From: Perca fluviatilis
Lineage: Eukaryota > Chordata > Actinopteri > Perciformes > Percidae
DNA length: 64,000 bases
Assembly (NCBI RefSeq): GCF_010015445.1
Contig: NC_053128.1
Span: 5,714,127-5,778,126, forward strand
Reading direction: 5' to 3'
Shown here in pieces: positions 43,404 to 54,960 of the stretch (position 1 is the stretch's first letter; each line of letters opens with the position of its first letter). Below the pieces are notes generated by a model. It saw nothing but the letters and a program-made list of their open reading frames with translations, was not told the origin of the DNA and did no database searches. A program made the position numbers and the translations under genes.

Positions 43404-46151
43404 AGGGGAGATAGAATGATTATATAGGGTATTTCACACTGTTCCTTATGGTCTCCTAATGGGGTATGTAACATTAGTTGGGCTGAAAATGGCCTGGTTG
43501 ATATTTTATTGGCCCTTATGCATCCCTGTGTTTTGGCCCTATTTGTAACAAGAGCTTTTCTTCCAAATATGGTATGGTCATGAATATTTAGATGAGCTGC
43601 GTGCTGCTTGGTTGAGCCTTAGCCCCGTACACACACATAGAGACGCGCTGATTGGTTGAGCGACTCGCCATACACAAGCATTAGAGGTCGTGTGCTGATT
43701 GGTTGCGAGCAATCCCCAATACACAGACATTAGAAACCGAAAAAAAAACATTATATTCCAGACACTGCAATGTTTCCTTACCAAATTCACTTCTGAGACT
43801 TTTTTTATGCGAGAAATCAACTATATAAAGCTCAAATATGGGCCGTTTTACGAAAATGGATGGCTAATTGCAAATTTGGTAAAACTGTGTGTCGGAGTTC
43901 AGCTGCCTGTGTTGCTGCCTCGCCACCCGGCCTGCCTTCCTCCACAGACCCCGGCTTGCTGTGAGCTCGATTGAGGTCCGGCTCGGCTGCTGCAGCCCAC
44001 AGCACCTCATACCCGCGCAAAGTCACCGTAGTAGTCCACCGGGCTGGTGGACTACTACCAAACGCCGCTGCCCTGACAAAGCTCCAGGGCCTGCATATCC
44101 TCTCTTCCTGCTAGCTAAATGGCCCGTGTGTGAGAGCGCGGTCAGCGAGCTTGTTACACCAGCAATCTCTTACCACATGTTACACACATGTCACGCCACT
44201 TAGCTATACAACATATAACTATATGTTTTATAAAGCTAACAACGGTGTCCGATTTCAAGTTAATGAATATTTGTGAGCTGTAAGGGTTTCGTTAGCTGCG
44301 ACTCTGTCCCTGCAATCCTATGTGTACAGATTGTGGCTAGTTAGCTTCATTTTTGGTCGTAATTCGAGTATATTTACAGTTTGAATTTCATCACGCCACT
44401 TATACAACATCTAACTATATGTTTTAAAGCTAACAACGGTGTCCGATTTCAAGTTAATGAATATTTGTGAGCTGTACGGGTTTCGTTAGCTGCGACTGTC
44501 CCTGCAATCCTATGTGTACAGATTGCGGCTAGTTAGCTTCATTTTTGGTCGTAATTAGAGTATATTTACAGTTTGAATTTCGTCACGCCACTTATACAAC
44601 ATCTAACTATACGTTTTATAAAGCTAACAACGGTGTCCGATTTCAAGTTAATGAATATTTGTGAGCTGTACGGGTTTCGTTAGCTGCGACTGTCCCTGCA
44701 ATCCTATGTGTACAGATTGCGGCTAGTTAGCTTCATTTTTGGTCGTAATTTGAGTATATTTACAGTTTGAATTTCGTCACGGCACTTATACAACATCTAA
44801 CTATATGTTTTATAAAGCTAACAACGGTGTCCAATTTCAAGTTAATGAATATTTGTGAGCTGTAAGGGTTTCGTTAGCTGCGACTGTCCCTTCAATCCTA
44901 TGTGTACAGATTGCGGCTAGTTAGCTTCATTTTTGGTGGTAATTCGAGTATATTTACAGTTTGAATTTCGTCACGCCACTTATACAACATCTAACTATAT
45001 GTTTTATAAAGCTAACAACGGTGTCCGATTTCAAGTTAATGAATATTTGTGAGCTGTAAGGGTTTCGTTAGCTGCGACTGTCCCTTCAATCCTATGTGTA
45101 CAGATTGCGGCTAGTTAGCTTCATGTTTGGTCGTAATTCGAGTATATTTACAGTTTGAATTTCGTCACGCCACTTATACAACATCTAACTATATGTTTTA
45201 TAAAGCGGTGTCCGATTTCAAGTTAATGAATATTTGTGAATTCCAGAGGAATTCTAAGAGGAGGCTAGCTAGCTCTCATTGATAGAGCTCCATCCAGCCG
45301 CAGGCTCTATCAATGAGACTCATGGACAAGCGGCGTTTATTTTCCCAATCGTTTGTTTAAATAACTCAACACATTATAATTACACACATTATAAGATTAA
45401 CTAGAATCTGTGGTAAGAGAATGCTGGCGTAACAAGCTCGCTGACCGCGCTTTCACTCACATACACCGGGCATTTAGCTAGCTAGCAGGAAGAGGGGAGT
45501 TGCAGGCCCTGGAGCTCTGTCAGAGCAGCGGTGTTTGGTAGTAGTCCAATAGCCCAAACGGTGATTTGCGCAGGTATGAGGTGCTGTGTGCTGCAGGAGC
45601 CGTGCCGGAGCTCAATCGAGCTCACAGCAAGCCGGGGTCTGTGGAGGAAGGCAGGCCGGGCGGCGAGGCAGCAACACAGGCAGCACCAGCCTCTGATGTC
45701 CGACACACAGTCGGACAAAATTTGCAATTAGACATCAATTTTCATAAAACGGGACATATTTGACCTCTAAGTAGTTGATTTCTCGCATAAAAAAGTCTCA
45801 GAAGTGAATTTAATGGTAAAATAGCATATGAACAATGTATACATTTTCTGAGATCTGCATGACCTAGATTCAGAAGACTACCTGATCTCAGGTCAGTTGT
45901 GTAGCCTATGCAAATGTTGGGGCGTGACCGTTCTCTTAATACACCCATGGCTGTGACAAAGGTTCCGGATTTTGAGATGCTTACGCAAGCAACTAGCTTT
46001 GTTGAGATTCGCCCGTTTTCAGCGGCAGTTTCAAAATATGAGATTTTCATAGTAAAGGGGTGTCAATGGGATTTTGAGCTTATATGTATGTCCTATTTAC
46101 CCACCGAACTGTCGTTATTCAACTATGACGGTTTTGCATTCTATCACCCCT
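43404..46151. mobile_element. TTAA-flanked element with long inverted arms and tandem core
   Basis: Termini AGGGGAGATAGAATG and (inverted) AGGGGTGATAGAATG are flanked by TTAA at 43400-43403 and 46152-46155. The left arm (to about 44166) and right arm (from about 45418) are imperfect inverted copies over most of 750 bp: for example gcgagaaatcaacta, cggcctgccttcctccacag, ggcttgctgtgagctcgatt and gcgcggtcagcgagcttgtt occur in both, oppositely oriented. Between them lies a tandem array. No transposase is seen. The TTAA target fits Kolobok- or piggyBac-type elements. Confidence 0.85.
44192..45239. repeat. 194-bp tandem array, five full units and a partial
   Basis: Unit starts (cacgccactt or cacggcactt) are at 44192, 44392, 44584, 44778, 44972 and 45166; spacings 200, 192, 194, 194 and 194. 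Each unit contains gctaacaacggtgtccgatt, ttcgttagctgcgactg and cctatgtgtacagattg. The sixth unit stops at about 45239. A short foldback (gctctat...atagagc) lies at 45285-45312 next to it. Confidence 0.96.
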
Positions 46152-46155
46152 TTAA

Positions 46156-46671
46156 AATAGTAGAATGTTAGTATAATATTAATATATTAATTATACAGTT
46201 TTTAATACATTCATAATTACATATAATAATACCACTCCAATTGGACAACATAGCAGTAAGAAATACTCAACCAATATTTATGATTTTTGTAGGTTTTGTT
46301 CCTTCATTAAATCATTTTGCATGAAAAATGCTATAAATTGGTCTCTAATCAGTCTAGTCAATAATCATAACCGTTCATGCATAACAATCAGTTCAACATT
46401 ACCAAAGTTCGCTGCAGCAGGTCTACCTTTTTTTTTTACGTCCCATACAGGCTGTGATTGGTTGGTTCACAAAAAGTGACATTGGCGAGCGCATCAACTT
46501 TATGAAAAGTGGAACAGTTTCAACAAAAGCCACTCAATATAGCTAAATAGCCAGAGCCAATCTCAAACCCTGCTTATCTTATCTCAATTGTCTTCTGTCT
46601 TACTGCTTCAGCTACAGACCCACTGGGCTGTACTCTCTGCTGCTCTCCCTCTCCACCAGTCTGTCTGTCAG
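46156..46671. other. spacer, no gene seen
   Basis: AT-rich; no supported feature. Confidence 0.5.

Positions 46672-46717
<46 letters not shown>
46672..46717. repeat. (CTAT)n microsatellite
   Basis: About eleven tetranucleotide units. Confidence 0.97.
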
Positions 46718-47800
46718 GCTGCAGTCAGGAACAAATTACTGCATCCCAGTTTCTGAATTCATATCCACAATGTATTAAACATTTAAACTGAATTGATTTA
46801 AATTCCTGAATGTATCCAACAGGTTCTAAAAAGAACTTCTAACTTCACCCTGCCATTACCCACAAGCTCTCTGATCGGATGTTTCCTTCTTGTCTCTCAA
46901 ACCATGATAACTCGTTTTTACGTTTTTATTTCTACATCTGTTCGATTAACAAGATACAGCATGTATAAAAGTTTGGGAGATGTTGGAAGGTGGATTATTT
47001 CGCTTCTGATGGAGCCTCCACCTATCTATGTACTAAGTGCAGATGTATACTGATACTAGATTTTAAATATTGGACTGTTGCTTTAAAGAAGCTATAAACT
47101 TTAAACAATATATCAAATGCAATGTGAAAACAATGTGACAATGTGAAAGGTGTCGCTCATACTGATAAACCCACAAAGAATTTTCAGCTGAATCTGCAGC
47201 TCCCCTCTGCCTTACAGAGTTTCAGCTCATTGTACTTAAGGGAGTATTTCTACATTCAGGATCCTGTGACATCTAAACTATGACCTCTTCACTGTTGACC
47301 ATTGAACTGCAGCTTTTTTATCACTTTGTAGGCCGCTGTTGTGAATATTGTTCATAAAATGACAAAATTACGAATGTGATGAACAGAAAACAGACATGCA
47401 GACAGTCCTGTTTTAACCATTTGGACCTGAACACAACGGGGCTAGCTTATTTTGGCATGTGGTGTTTCTGTAGGTTTGATGAATATAGATTATCCAAACT
47501 GCTCTGGGCAAAACATCAAAAAGTTAGGAAAGGAACAAAGTTCTAAAAGTATTGAGACTCTCAATGACTCTTTGTTGGTACCCAATATTCTTTAGTGGTC
47601 AGCCTTTTTTGTTCATGCTGCCCATGGCTACTATTTGAAATTCTGCCATCATTTGGACATCATCTTGTATTTGAGAATTCACATGATTAGCATATGGACG
47701 CAATTCTCTGCATTCATTAAAATTTTAATCAGTGTATAAAATTCAATAACATCATGCAGGATGAGGAGGGATTTCTCATTATCATTTTCTGCCTCCTCAG
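46718..47800. other. end of the large shroom intron
   Basis: No repeat recognised. It ends with the acceptor ttctgcctcctcag at 47787-47800. Confidence 0.6.
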
Positions 47801-48013
47801 GGAGTTTGAACCAGGATATATCGAGGAATTTGGTACTTCACCTCCATCGCTCCCAGCTCTTCCTCCTCCACCTTCTCCTCCTCTTTCATCTCTATCACTG
47901 CTGCCACCACCACCACCACCACAACAACAACAACAACAACAACAAACACAACGGTCATCCCACCACAGCAGACCATGTTTAGCAGGAGGAGTCCAACTAC
48001 GCATCAAGAACAG
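47801..48013 (+). CDS. shroom3: Shroom family exon: Pro/Gln-rich linker after the PDZ domain
   Basis: A 213-base exon (71 codons, phase preserved) bounded by tgcctcctcag and cag|gtagga. Its first base completes the Arg codon left open at 4693, giving ...TIRR followed by EFEPGYIEEFG. Then come a proline-rich stretch (PPSLPALPPPPSPP), a run of six Pro, eight Gln in a row (mostly CAA), and the C-terminal part SSHHSRPCLAGGVQLRIKN. Shroom3 has at this place a short linker followed by a GGVKLRLKHRR-like segment and the SEP..RPHSWH motif; GGVQLRIKN|R fits that and should be completed by the next exon downstream of the window. It ends again with two bases of a codon. The poly-Pro and poly-Gln tracts arise from (CCA)n and (CAA)n simple repeats and may vary between individuals. 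The ATG at 47754 is upstream of the acceptor and is not a start. Confidence 0.82.
47894..47945 (+). repeat. coding (CCA)n(CAA)n repeat
   Basis: Trinucleotide tract within the shroom exon; encodes six Pro then eight Gln. Confidence 0.95.
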
Positions 48014-48838
48014 GTAGGAGAGAGCTAAGAACCTACATCAACCTGCCATTCACTAAACCCCTATTGAAAGCCCGGTCCCCACAGTGGTGATATTAGGGTC
48101 TGTTGTGGCCCTAGGCAAGAATTCCTAGGGGGCCCCTCAAAACCCGTGTTCGTCACCATTATGTTCTAAACTCTACAACTGCTGCTTTTGGACCTTGGCT
48201 ATGGCAAATGCTGCCACTATGTCCTCCAGATCTAATGACCTTCGTACATTTCGTTCTATTGAAATGAGACCCAGACCTGAAAGTCTCTCCTGGGACAGGA
48301 GCAAGACAGACTCCAGGCTGGAGTCTCCAGTTCCACTAGCTAGGTTAACTAACAAAAAATTTGAAAATATAAACGCCATTAGTCTAACGTTAATGCTAGC
48401 TAGCTAAAGTTATTTAAATGTCTCCCCCATAGTTAAGGTTAAATGACAGCATTCAGACAGTTATTATTACACAACTTAATCGTCATTATCTGCTCTATCA
48501 CTGTCTTGCATTCTTTTCTTCTCATCCTTATTTTTCTCTTTCTTTTTTTCACTCCCAGAAGGATAACTCCTCTTCATTTTCTTTTGACTTTCAATTATTA
48601 AGAAATTCTGTCATGCTTTGACAAGAATGACATGGGGCCCCTTCAGATGTCATTTGTTTAAGGGGAGGGGGGTTGGTGTGGAGTAAAGTTTGTCAGCCCT
48701 CGGGGGCCCCGTAAACGGCCTCGGGCCCAAGCAGTTGCCTGTTGACAAGCTGCGGCTCTGGGTCCTAGCCGGGTCTAAGCATAAGGGATATTTAAAATGT
48801 TATACAAGTAGCGAAATAATAACTTGTGTCGGTTGTGT
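48014..48838. other. next shroom intron, repeat scraps
   Basis: 48095-48740 begins near ttgtggccctaggcaagaat with ggggcccctc and ends near cctcgggggcccc with gggcccaagcagttgcctg; these ends resemble those of 9228-10266 (gccctaggcg) and may bound another hAT-like element, but no clear TSD is seen. Confidence 0.45.

Positions 48839-48879
<41 letters not shown>
48839..48879. repeat. (GA)n microsatellite
   Basis: About 20 GA units with one interruption. Confidence 0.95.
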
Positions 48880-48998
48880 TGTATGTGGTATTTATTGTTT
48901 GTCTATTTCATATGTTTAAATATGTTTTCATGCACCAAACCACAGCAAATTCCTAGTAAGCTGCTTAACTGGCAATAAATCTTTTTCTGATTCTGTAC
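48880..48998 (+). repeat. 3' tail of dispersed retroelement, second copy
   Basis: Same tail structure as 3225-3350 (tgcaccaaaccac...ggcaataaat...ctgattctg). Confidence 0.45.
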
Positions 48999-48999
48999 A

Positions 49000-50390
49000 T
49001 TAAGTACATCCATGATGAACAGCACCCGACAACTAGCTAGCGAAGCCGTTAGCAGAGTGTGACTTTGTATGTGAATTAACCTATAGACCAACATGCACAA
49101 CAGGTCAAAAATATTCTCGCCAGTTACCATTTAACCGTCAACTGTTGACAGGGATGTCAACAGTTGCTACCATTGAAAGTCTTTATAGAGAGTAGGGATA
49201 CTCTGTATAAGACTTTCGATGGTAGTTATTTTTACTTTCCCAAAAACAAAAATACAAGAGCAAAAGGGTAAGGAACGAATTAAACAGTGTTTGTCTGTTC
49301 TAACGTAAGCCGTTGAAGCATTTCATACTACATTTTTTGTGGGGTTACCTTAAAAAATCCCTGTTCACTACTAGCACATCCATTGTGTAGAATTTCTTAC
49401 TGAGTCGGAGCCAGTCCTGGATGCTATTATAATAGAGTTTAGCAACTAAGTCCTGAGGCCTGTACTCAGTCAAGATCAACATGCCCTGGATTTATTTCAG
49501 TTACCCGGCTTCACTTAACCTCACAACCACGGTCCCGCATAAGCTGTGTCAGGACGGTGGTTATCAACAAGTTCAATCAACTCTGGGTTTCCCAATCCAG
49601 CGACGCACGCGTTCACTTTAAAGGTGGTGTTTGCACAGCACGATCAATCGCAAACATCTACCAGAGCCGCATATTTTACATAAGAAGAGCAAACTATAAT
49701 TCTACATAAATATGAAGAACACAGACACGGTTTTACAGGCAAAACGCAGGAAGGAAAGCTGGCAATCACTTATCAATATCACTTCCCCATCAGTCAGGCA
49801 CTGATCTGACCACAATTACACTTTTGCTTTTCATAAACTGTTGTTGCTTAAGCCTATTATATTATCATTTGCAAGTGGTAAGCGATCATGAGAGAAAATA
49901 CAAAATATAAACACATAATTCAAACCGTTGTATGGCATTGGCAACACACGGCTCAAGAAGCCGACAAATAGCCTATACGTAATTCCCTCCGCTGAAAATA
50001 TATATCTTTCATAAAAATACACATCAGGGAATGTTAGCGGGGTTGCCGGTCTCGCGCACCTCTCTCTCTCTCTCTCTCTCCACGCACCGAGCTCCACCGG
50101 ATCTTCAAAGAACGGTAGGCGGTACTTTTACACCGGTTGATCTCTAATCTCCAACATAACCTGCTCCCGAGCAAGTTACCACAACGATTTAACCCATTAA
50201 CAAGTGATCCACCGTCGTGATACACAAAACCCTGGGTTGAACCTGAAGTTACCTCGTTAACGCCAAATCTTGCTTCGTAGTACAGACCTCTGCTCTGTCA
50301 GACTTAAACGTTTACACTCCCTCAATTCCAGTTAACATTACTCAAGATAGAGTTACGTTCAGCAAAGCTATGGTCAGTTCTCATTTTTCA
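49000..50390. other. intronic spacer, no gene seen
   Basis: A (TC)10 array is at 50060-50080. Open frames carry no known domain. A small foldback (tcaacagttg...caactgttgac) is at about 49135-49165. Confidence 0.5.
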
Positions 50391-50985
50391 GATTTGATTT
50401 TATTTTATTAGGATCCCCATTAAGTGATGCAGAACATCAGCTACTCTTCCTGGGGTCCACACAAAACATAAAAACATTACAACAGATAAGACGTTTTCAA
50501 ACAAAACAGCAACATGATATAAAAATAAAAATAAGAGCAGTATAGCTATCATTATTCCTTCTTGCAAATATAACTATACATAGTCCTCTTCATATACTCT
50601 TATAAATATTACACTAAATACATACACACTGAATATAGAAAATTTAAATCTTAAAACATCTTTGTATACACATAAATATTCCTATATATAAAAAGTACAA
50701 AAGTAGTTACAAAATATGGTTACAGGCGTAGGGCCCTTAGATGTTGCTTTACTTACTAGATTTATTGTGCGCTTTAGCAATCTCAGCCAGAAATGAGTTC
50801 CATGCAACCATCCCTCATACAATACTGTACGTTGATTGTGTTCGGGATCTAGGAATTTTAAAAAGACCTCTGGTGGCATGTTTGGTGGGGTATTTATGTG
50901 TGTTAGAGCTAAATTTTAGTTGACTATACAAACAATTAGGAATTTTCAATTCATTAATCTTTCTAACAAAAGCCAGGAGTGATAC
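50391..50985 (-). mobile_element. LINE 3' segment with RT C-terminus
   Basis: The 3' end on the minus strand is the block read on + as attaggatccccatta...ctactcttcctggggtcc, which also occurs at 56845-56910. Minus-strand frames at about 50700-50900 give broken remnants of the RT C-terminal region (YRAMVAWNSFL-like, read across a frameshift). 5' truncated or interrupted by the next LINE at 50986. Confidence 0.6.
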
Positions 50986-51029
50986 TGAATGAATGAATGA
51001 ATGAATGAATGAATAAATGAATGAATGAG
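50986..51029. repeat. (GAAT)n tail of a LINE
   Basis: About eleven ATGA/GAAT units forming the 3' tail of the LINE 50986-54960 (minus strand), typical of CR1/L2-type LINEs that end in short tandem repeats. Confidence 0.9.
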
Positions 51030-51235
51030 TTTATTGGTCGTAACCAAAGGGTAGGGTCAGAAGCTTCAGCTACTCTTTTTTAAGAGTAACAAACAAATTG
51101 GCAAGGACATTTTTTTACAAGACAAGAAAGATAAAAATAAATTCTACAAAAAAAACTAATCAACATATACACTTACCCAGATAACTTTCTACATACATGC
51201 ATACATACAGTGTGTTTGCATATGCATGCATACAC

Positions 51236-51431
51236 TTACCTACATATATATATACACACACGCCTACAATCAGCCAATGCTGATAGTCTCTCCTCAACTT
51301 TCAACCAGGAGAGATTCACATGCATGTTGTTTACATTAGACCTAAGTGGACATTGAAAGGCAAGACGAGCTGCTCTGTTCTGAGCCAGCTGCAGTTTTCC
51401 TAGATCCTTCTTTGCAGCACCTGACAATGGG
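51236..51431 (-). pseudogene. LINE RT C-terminal segment
   Basis: Encodes GAAKKDLGKLQLAQNRAARL and NMHVNLSWLKVEER; continues the RT from 54010. Ends in low-complexity TA/CA sequence. Confidence 0.78.
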
Positions 51432-51638
51432 CAATTGTAACCCTTATTACAATGTAGTAAGAATGTACCTTTATGAAATAGCTTGTAGTAGTGATATGTA
51501 GTTGATATCAGTGTGAATTTGGACCAGAATCAGAAGAAAACTAGATTGTTAAAAGCCAGAGAATTGAACGTCAATAAAGAAACTAAGAGACCAGGATAAA
51601 GTGTATTAATATACACAGAAATTTGGCATACATACAAC

Positions 51639-52276
51639 TAGGGCTGGGCATCTTTCGATCGCCAATTTCGATACCTCACTTTTGATGCCGGTTCCTAACG
51701 ATACTTTTTTTGATATCATATGTTTTAAAATCCATTTCAACATCAACAAAAATACATTAAACACAAAGCTTTTATTTTCCAACTTAATTGTGAATCAAAA
51801 CAGTTATCAAAATGTAAAAATTCTGGTAACACTGCTCACTCAATTCAATTCAATTCAATTTTATTTATAGTATCAAATCATAACACAGGTTATCTCGAGA
51901 CACTTTACAGATAGAGTAGGTCTAGACCACACTCTATAATTTACAAAGCCCCAACAATTACAATAAGTCCCTCAAGAACAGTGGTTACTCAGAGTAACAT
52001 TAATAAAGTTGCCTTGCCTTACAAGCTCAGCCTGTCAGTCAGTCATCAGGGCAGAGAAACCACCGTTGTGCCTGCTTGTCTAAGAGGAAGTGTAACGTCA
52101 ACAGCACCGCGACCGCTTTTGGCTCGCCATTAATATCATATCGCAGCAAACGCTGTCCGCGTAAAGTTTTGAAAAATTGTAACCACACTTCAAACCACTT
52201 TATCGGCATTGCTGTGACTCACTGTGACTTCAACAAAACTACAGAGCCGACAACGTAGTTTACCCCGTCCGCACCT

Positions 52277-52314
<38 letters not shown>

Positions 52315-52473
52315 GGTCGGAGCTCTGCTCTCTGTCAGTATGCAGAGAGGACAGATAACCTTGCGCTTACGAGTTCAGACGCTTTTGGTACCGAAATTTG
52401 GCACCGAAAGATATAAAAAATTTCGATACTCATAGGATTGGATAAAAGTATCGATGTTCGGTGCCCAGCCCTA
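51639..52473. mobile_element. hAT MITE (TAGGGCTGGGCA), nested
   Basis: Termini TAGGGCTGGGCA and complement with an exact 8-bp TSD catacaac (51631-51638 and 52474-52481). It contains a LINE-like 3' fragment (about 51840-51990) and a (GT)17 array (52280-52313). Confidence 0.92.
51840..51990 (-). mobile_element. LINE-like 3' segment, copy 2, in hAT MITE
   Basis: Starts with (CAATT)n then ttttatttatagtatcaaat, cgagacactttacagataga and gtctagaccacactctataa, as in 57891. The (TTGAA)n tail fits an L2-type 3' end on the minus strand. Confidence 0.7.
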
Positions 52474-52481
52474 CATACAAC

Positions 52482-54005
52482 AAACTAAAATAATAAAGTG
52501 CGCACATAAATGAGCTCAATTGTTCTTTGATGACGTGAGTTCAGAGATGTTCAACGTTGGGGCCCTTGTGAGTTTTGGTTCTGTCTGTCCTACCACCATA
52601 AAGAAGGAATCCAGAGCAATCCGTCTAAGTTCAGAGTCTCAATAGCTCGCCACCCAGCCAACTGAACTGGGAATCTCTAAACCCTGGAAATCTCTGGGAT
52701 CTCAGGAGTCGATGTGGTTCAATATTCTTCTGTGGACTGGACCTCGCCTGTGTAGCATTTCTCAATTCTCCACCAAAAACCTGACCTATAGATAAGGCCA
52801 AATAATTTCTCTCAATTACTATTCAGTAATAAAATCAATTTCTTAGGTTACGATGAAAATAGAATGAGGTAATATTTCAGCTAACCCTTTCAGGTATCAA
52901 AAGTACATTTATATTAATGGCAACCTTTATACAAAAAATACATTTCTAATTCAAGTTTTATGGAACCTTAGTAACATTAACACTATCCTAAATAAAATTG
53001 CATAAATTGCATGTAAAACATCTCTCAAATTGTATTATTTTCCCATAACTTAAGCTACAGTGTTGTAATTTAGAGGCATTAAGACATGCATGCTTATTTA
53101 TCCCTCCCTGCACTGGTAAGAAAGAATGCACTAAAAGTTTGCCTCTTCAAGTTACTTCACCATAAACTCCAGTCAAACAATTAAACTCACAATTTGTACT
53201 AACATTCATTCAACAAAATACCCACAACTAGCAATAGTGTTGAAAAGCAACATCACTCTTCATAACCAATAGATAGAATAATTAGCCCTTTTCATAGCCA
53301 ATATACAGTACTCCATTAGCCTTTTGTGGCTAATTACCCTATTAGCATATGAATGCAGCACCTTAGCTAACCTTTTAGCTTTGCACTATTAGCACCAATT
53401 AGCATAAATGCTAGCGAACTTCACAGTGACTCAGCATCCAGGTTAAATACAATGAATGTCAAAGGCCTGTTAGCATGGATGCTAGCAACTCAAGGCCTAG
53501 TGAATGACTCACCATTTTAACGGAATTAACTCTGTGAGTCTTTAACTCTGTGACGACAGTGGATTCAGGCACAGCTCTTTCGCTCTATTCACAACAAGGC
53601 ATAGTCAGTATTAGATTCTATTTAGTATATAGAATTTATAAAATTCACTAAATTTCGTTCTTTTCCTCTTACCGAGTGAATAACGGCAGCCTCCTACGTC
53701 CCGATGCAGGCGCCAAAAGGGACGTGAGGAGACATAAATCTAGTGATCTAACGCAGCCAAGTTGATATGTTTATTGATATTGGTCAGCTTGCGGACCATA
53801 GCTGATTGGTCAGCTCACGTCCACCTGTTGGCTTATTCACAAGCCCATCAAAGCCAACAAAAGAATAAGTGAACGTTAAATAATTTTCCACTATTTTCAC
53901 CCATAGCTTTTACCGACTACTTTTGACCACATTTAAATAACTTGGAAAATAAAAGGAATACCTTAAAATAAAATATAGGAGTGTTATTATCAAGCCTGAG
54001 CTACA
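52482..54005. other. right part of the insertion, no coding seen
   Basis: AT-rich; contains 'ttagc' words at 53290-53420 and an inverted motif acgtccc...gggacgt at about 53697-53728. No open frame of note. Confidence 0.5.
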
Positions 54006-54126
54006 CAATAGTCTAGATGTGATAAAACTATAGTCTGCAGGACTTGTATAGTCAATTTTGGTGTTAGAAAAGCAAAGCATCTTTTTATAACAGATATATT
54101 CCTCCCCATCATTACAAAAAGAGAAA

Positions 54127-54758
54127 CTATATGCCTTGTCCCAACAGTTTATTTAATCTAACGCCAAGAAACTTTGTTTCCTCTACTTGCTCAACTGCTA
54201 CATTATTTAGCATCAAATTCAGCTGAGGTCTAGAGCTCAAGGAATGATTTGTACCAAATACAATGCTTTTAGTCTTTGACATGTTTAAGAATAATTTATT
54301 GCTAGTAACCCATTCAAGTGCTATCTGCAACTCTTTGTTGAGGGTTGCAGTTATTTCAATTAATTGTAGGTGCATACATGTATATTGTTGTATCATCTGC
54401 ATACATGGACACATGGGCTTTTTTAAAAGCAAGTGGAAGATCATTAATAAAAACAGAAAATAGTAAGCGAACTTCCTTGTAGAATTCCACCACAATGTTT
54501 TGTATCAGAAAAGCTTCTATTAAAGAAAACTCTTTGTGATCTATAGGATAGATAATTTTCTGTCCATGATAAAGCAGATGGCGCAAAACCATAACATACT
54601 AGTTTTTTCAATAATAATTTGTGATCAATGACCTCAAAGGCAGCACTGAAGTCTAGCAGTACTGCTCCTACAATATTCTTCTGATCAATTTCTTTCAACC
54701 AATCATTCATCATTTGCATCAAGTGCAGTGCATGTTGAGTGACATACTCTATAAGCAT
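54127..54758 (-). pseudogene. LINE reverse transcriptase core, decayed
   Basis: Contains the RT palm motifs FSAAFEVIDH and YADDT in different frames, with a frameshift near 54480 and ends near KFLGVRL. Substitution GILQGS replaces the usual GVPQGS. Part of the LINE 50986-54960. Confidence 0.8.
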
Positions 54759-54960
54759 GCTGATGCTCGCTTGTCAAATTATTAACAGAAGTAGCACTGT
54801 ATCTGTTCAAATACAATTATTTCCAAGAGTTTGCTAAGAATAGGTGACAGACTAATTGGTTGGCTGTTAGTGCCAGTGAAGGCTTGAATTGCTTGGGTAG
54901 AGGAATAACTTTAGCTTCTTTCCAAATTTGGGGAAAAACATTACTTGCAAGGTTTAAATT

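Larger units (their letters stand above)
51436..54005. mobile_element. insertion of uncertain class in LINE RT (possible LTR-type)
   Basis: The insertion is delimited by the split RT. It starts tgtaacccttatt and ends gagctaca (TG...CA) and is flanked by caat on both sides (51432-51435, 54006-54009). On the minus strand, AATAAA near 53775 and a TTTTGGCGCC motif near 53715 resemble an LTR end followed by a primer-binding site, but I could not find two matching LTRs or any coding sequence. A hAT element (51639-52473) is nested inside. Confidence 0.6.
50986..54960 (-). mobile_element. L2/CR1-like LINE, split by a 2.6-kb insertion
   Basis: Minus strand. The 5' RT part at 54127-54960 holds GAVLLDFSAAFEVIDH (first catalytic Asp), a decayed GxPQGS motif (GILQGS), and YADDT; it runs to VIKRC...SHLDYC near 54010-54080. 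Reading then resumes at 51430 with GAAKKDLGKLQLAQNRAARL and NMHVNLSWLKVEERL, the residues that normally follow SHLDYC. The gap is exactly the insertion 51436-54005. The element ends in a (GAAT)n tail. Stops and frameshifts are present. Confidence 0.8.

Noticed and set aside
44192..45239. Regular array considered as CRISPR
   Set aside because: Units of 194 bp are head-to-tail copies without variable spacers, in a eukaryotic intron.
43889..45763. Open frames in both arms of the TTAA element (up to about 100 codons)
   Set aside because: They occur symmetrically on both strands of GC-rich inverted arms and show no domain.
47754..47800. ATG at 47754 as start of a separate gene
   Set aside because: The frame crosses a good splice acceptor at 47800, and the phase matches the PDZ exon; the ATG is intronic.
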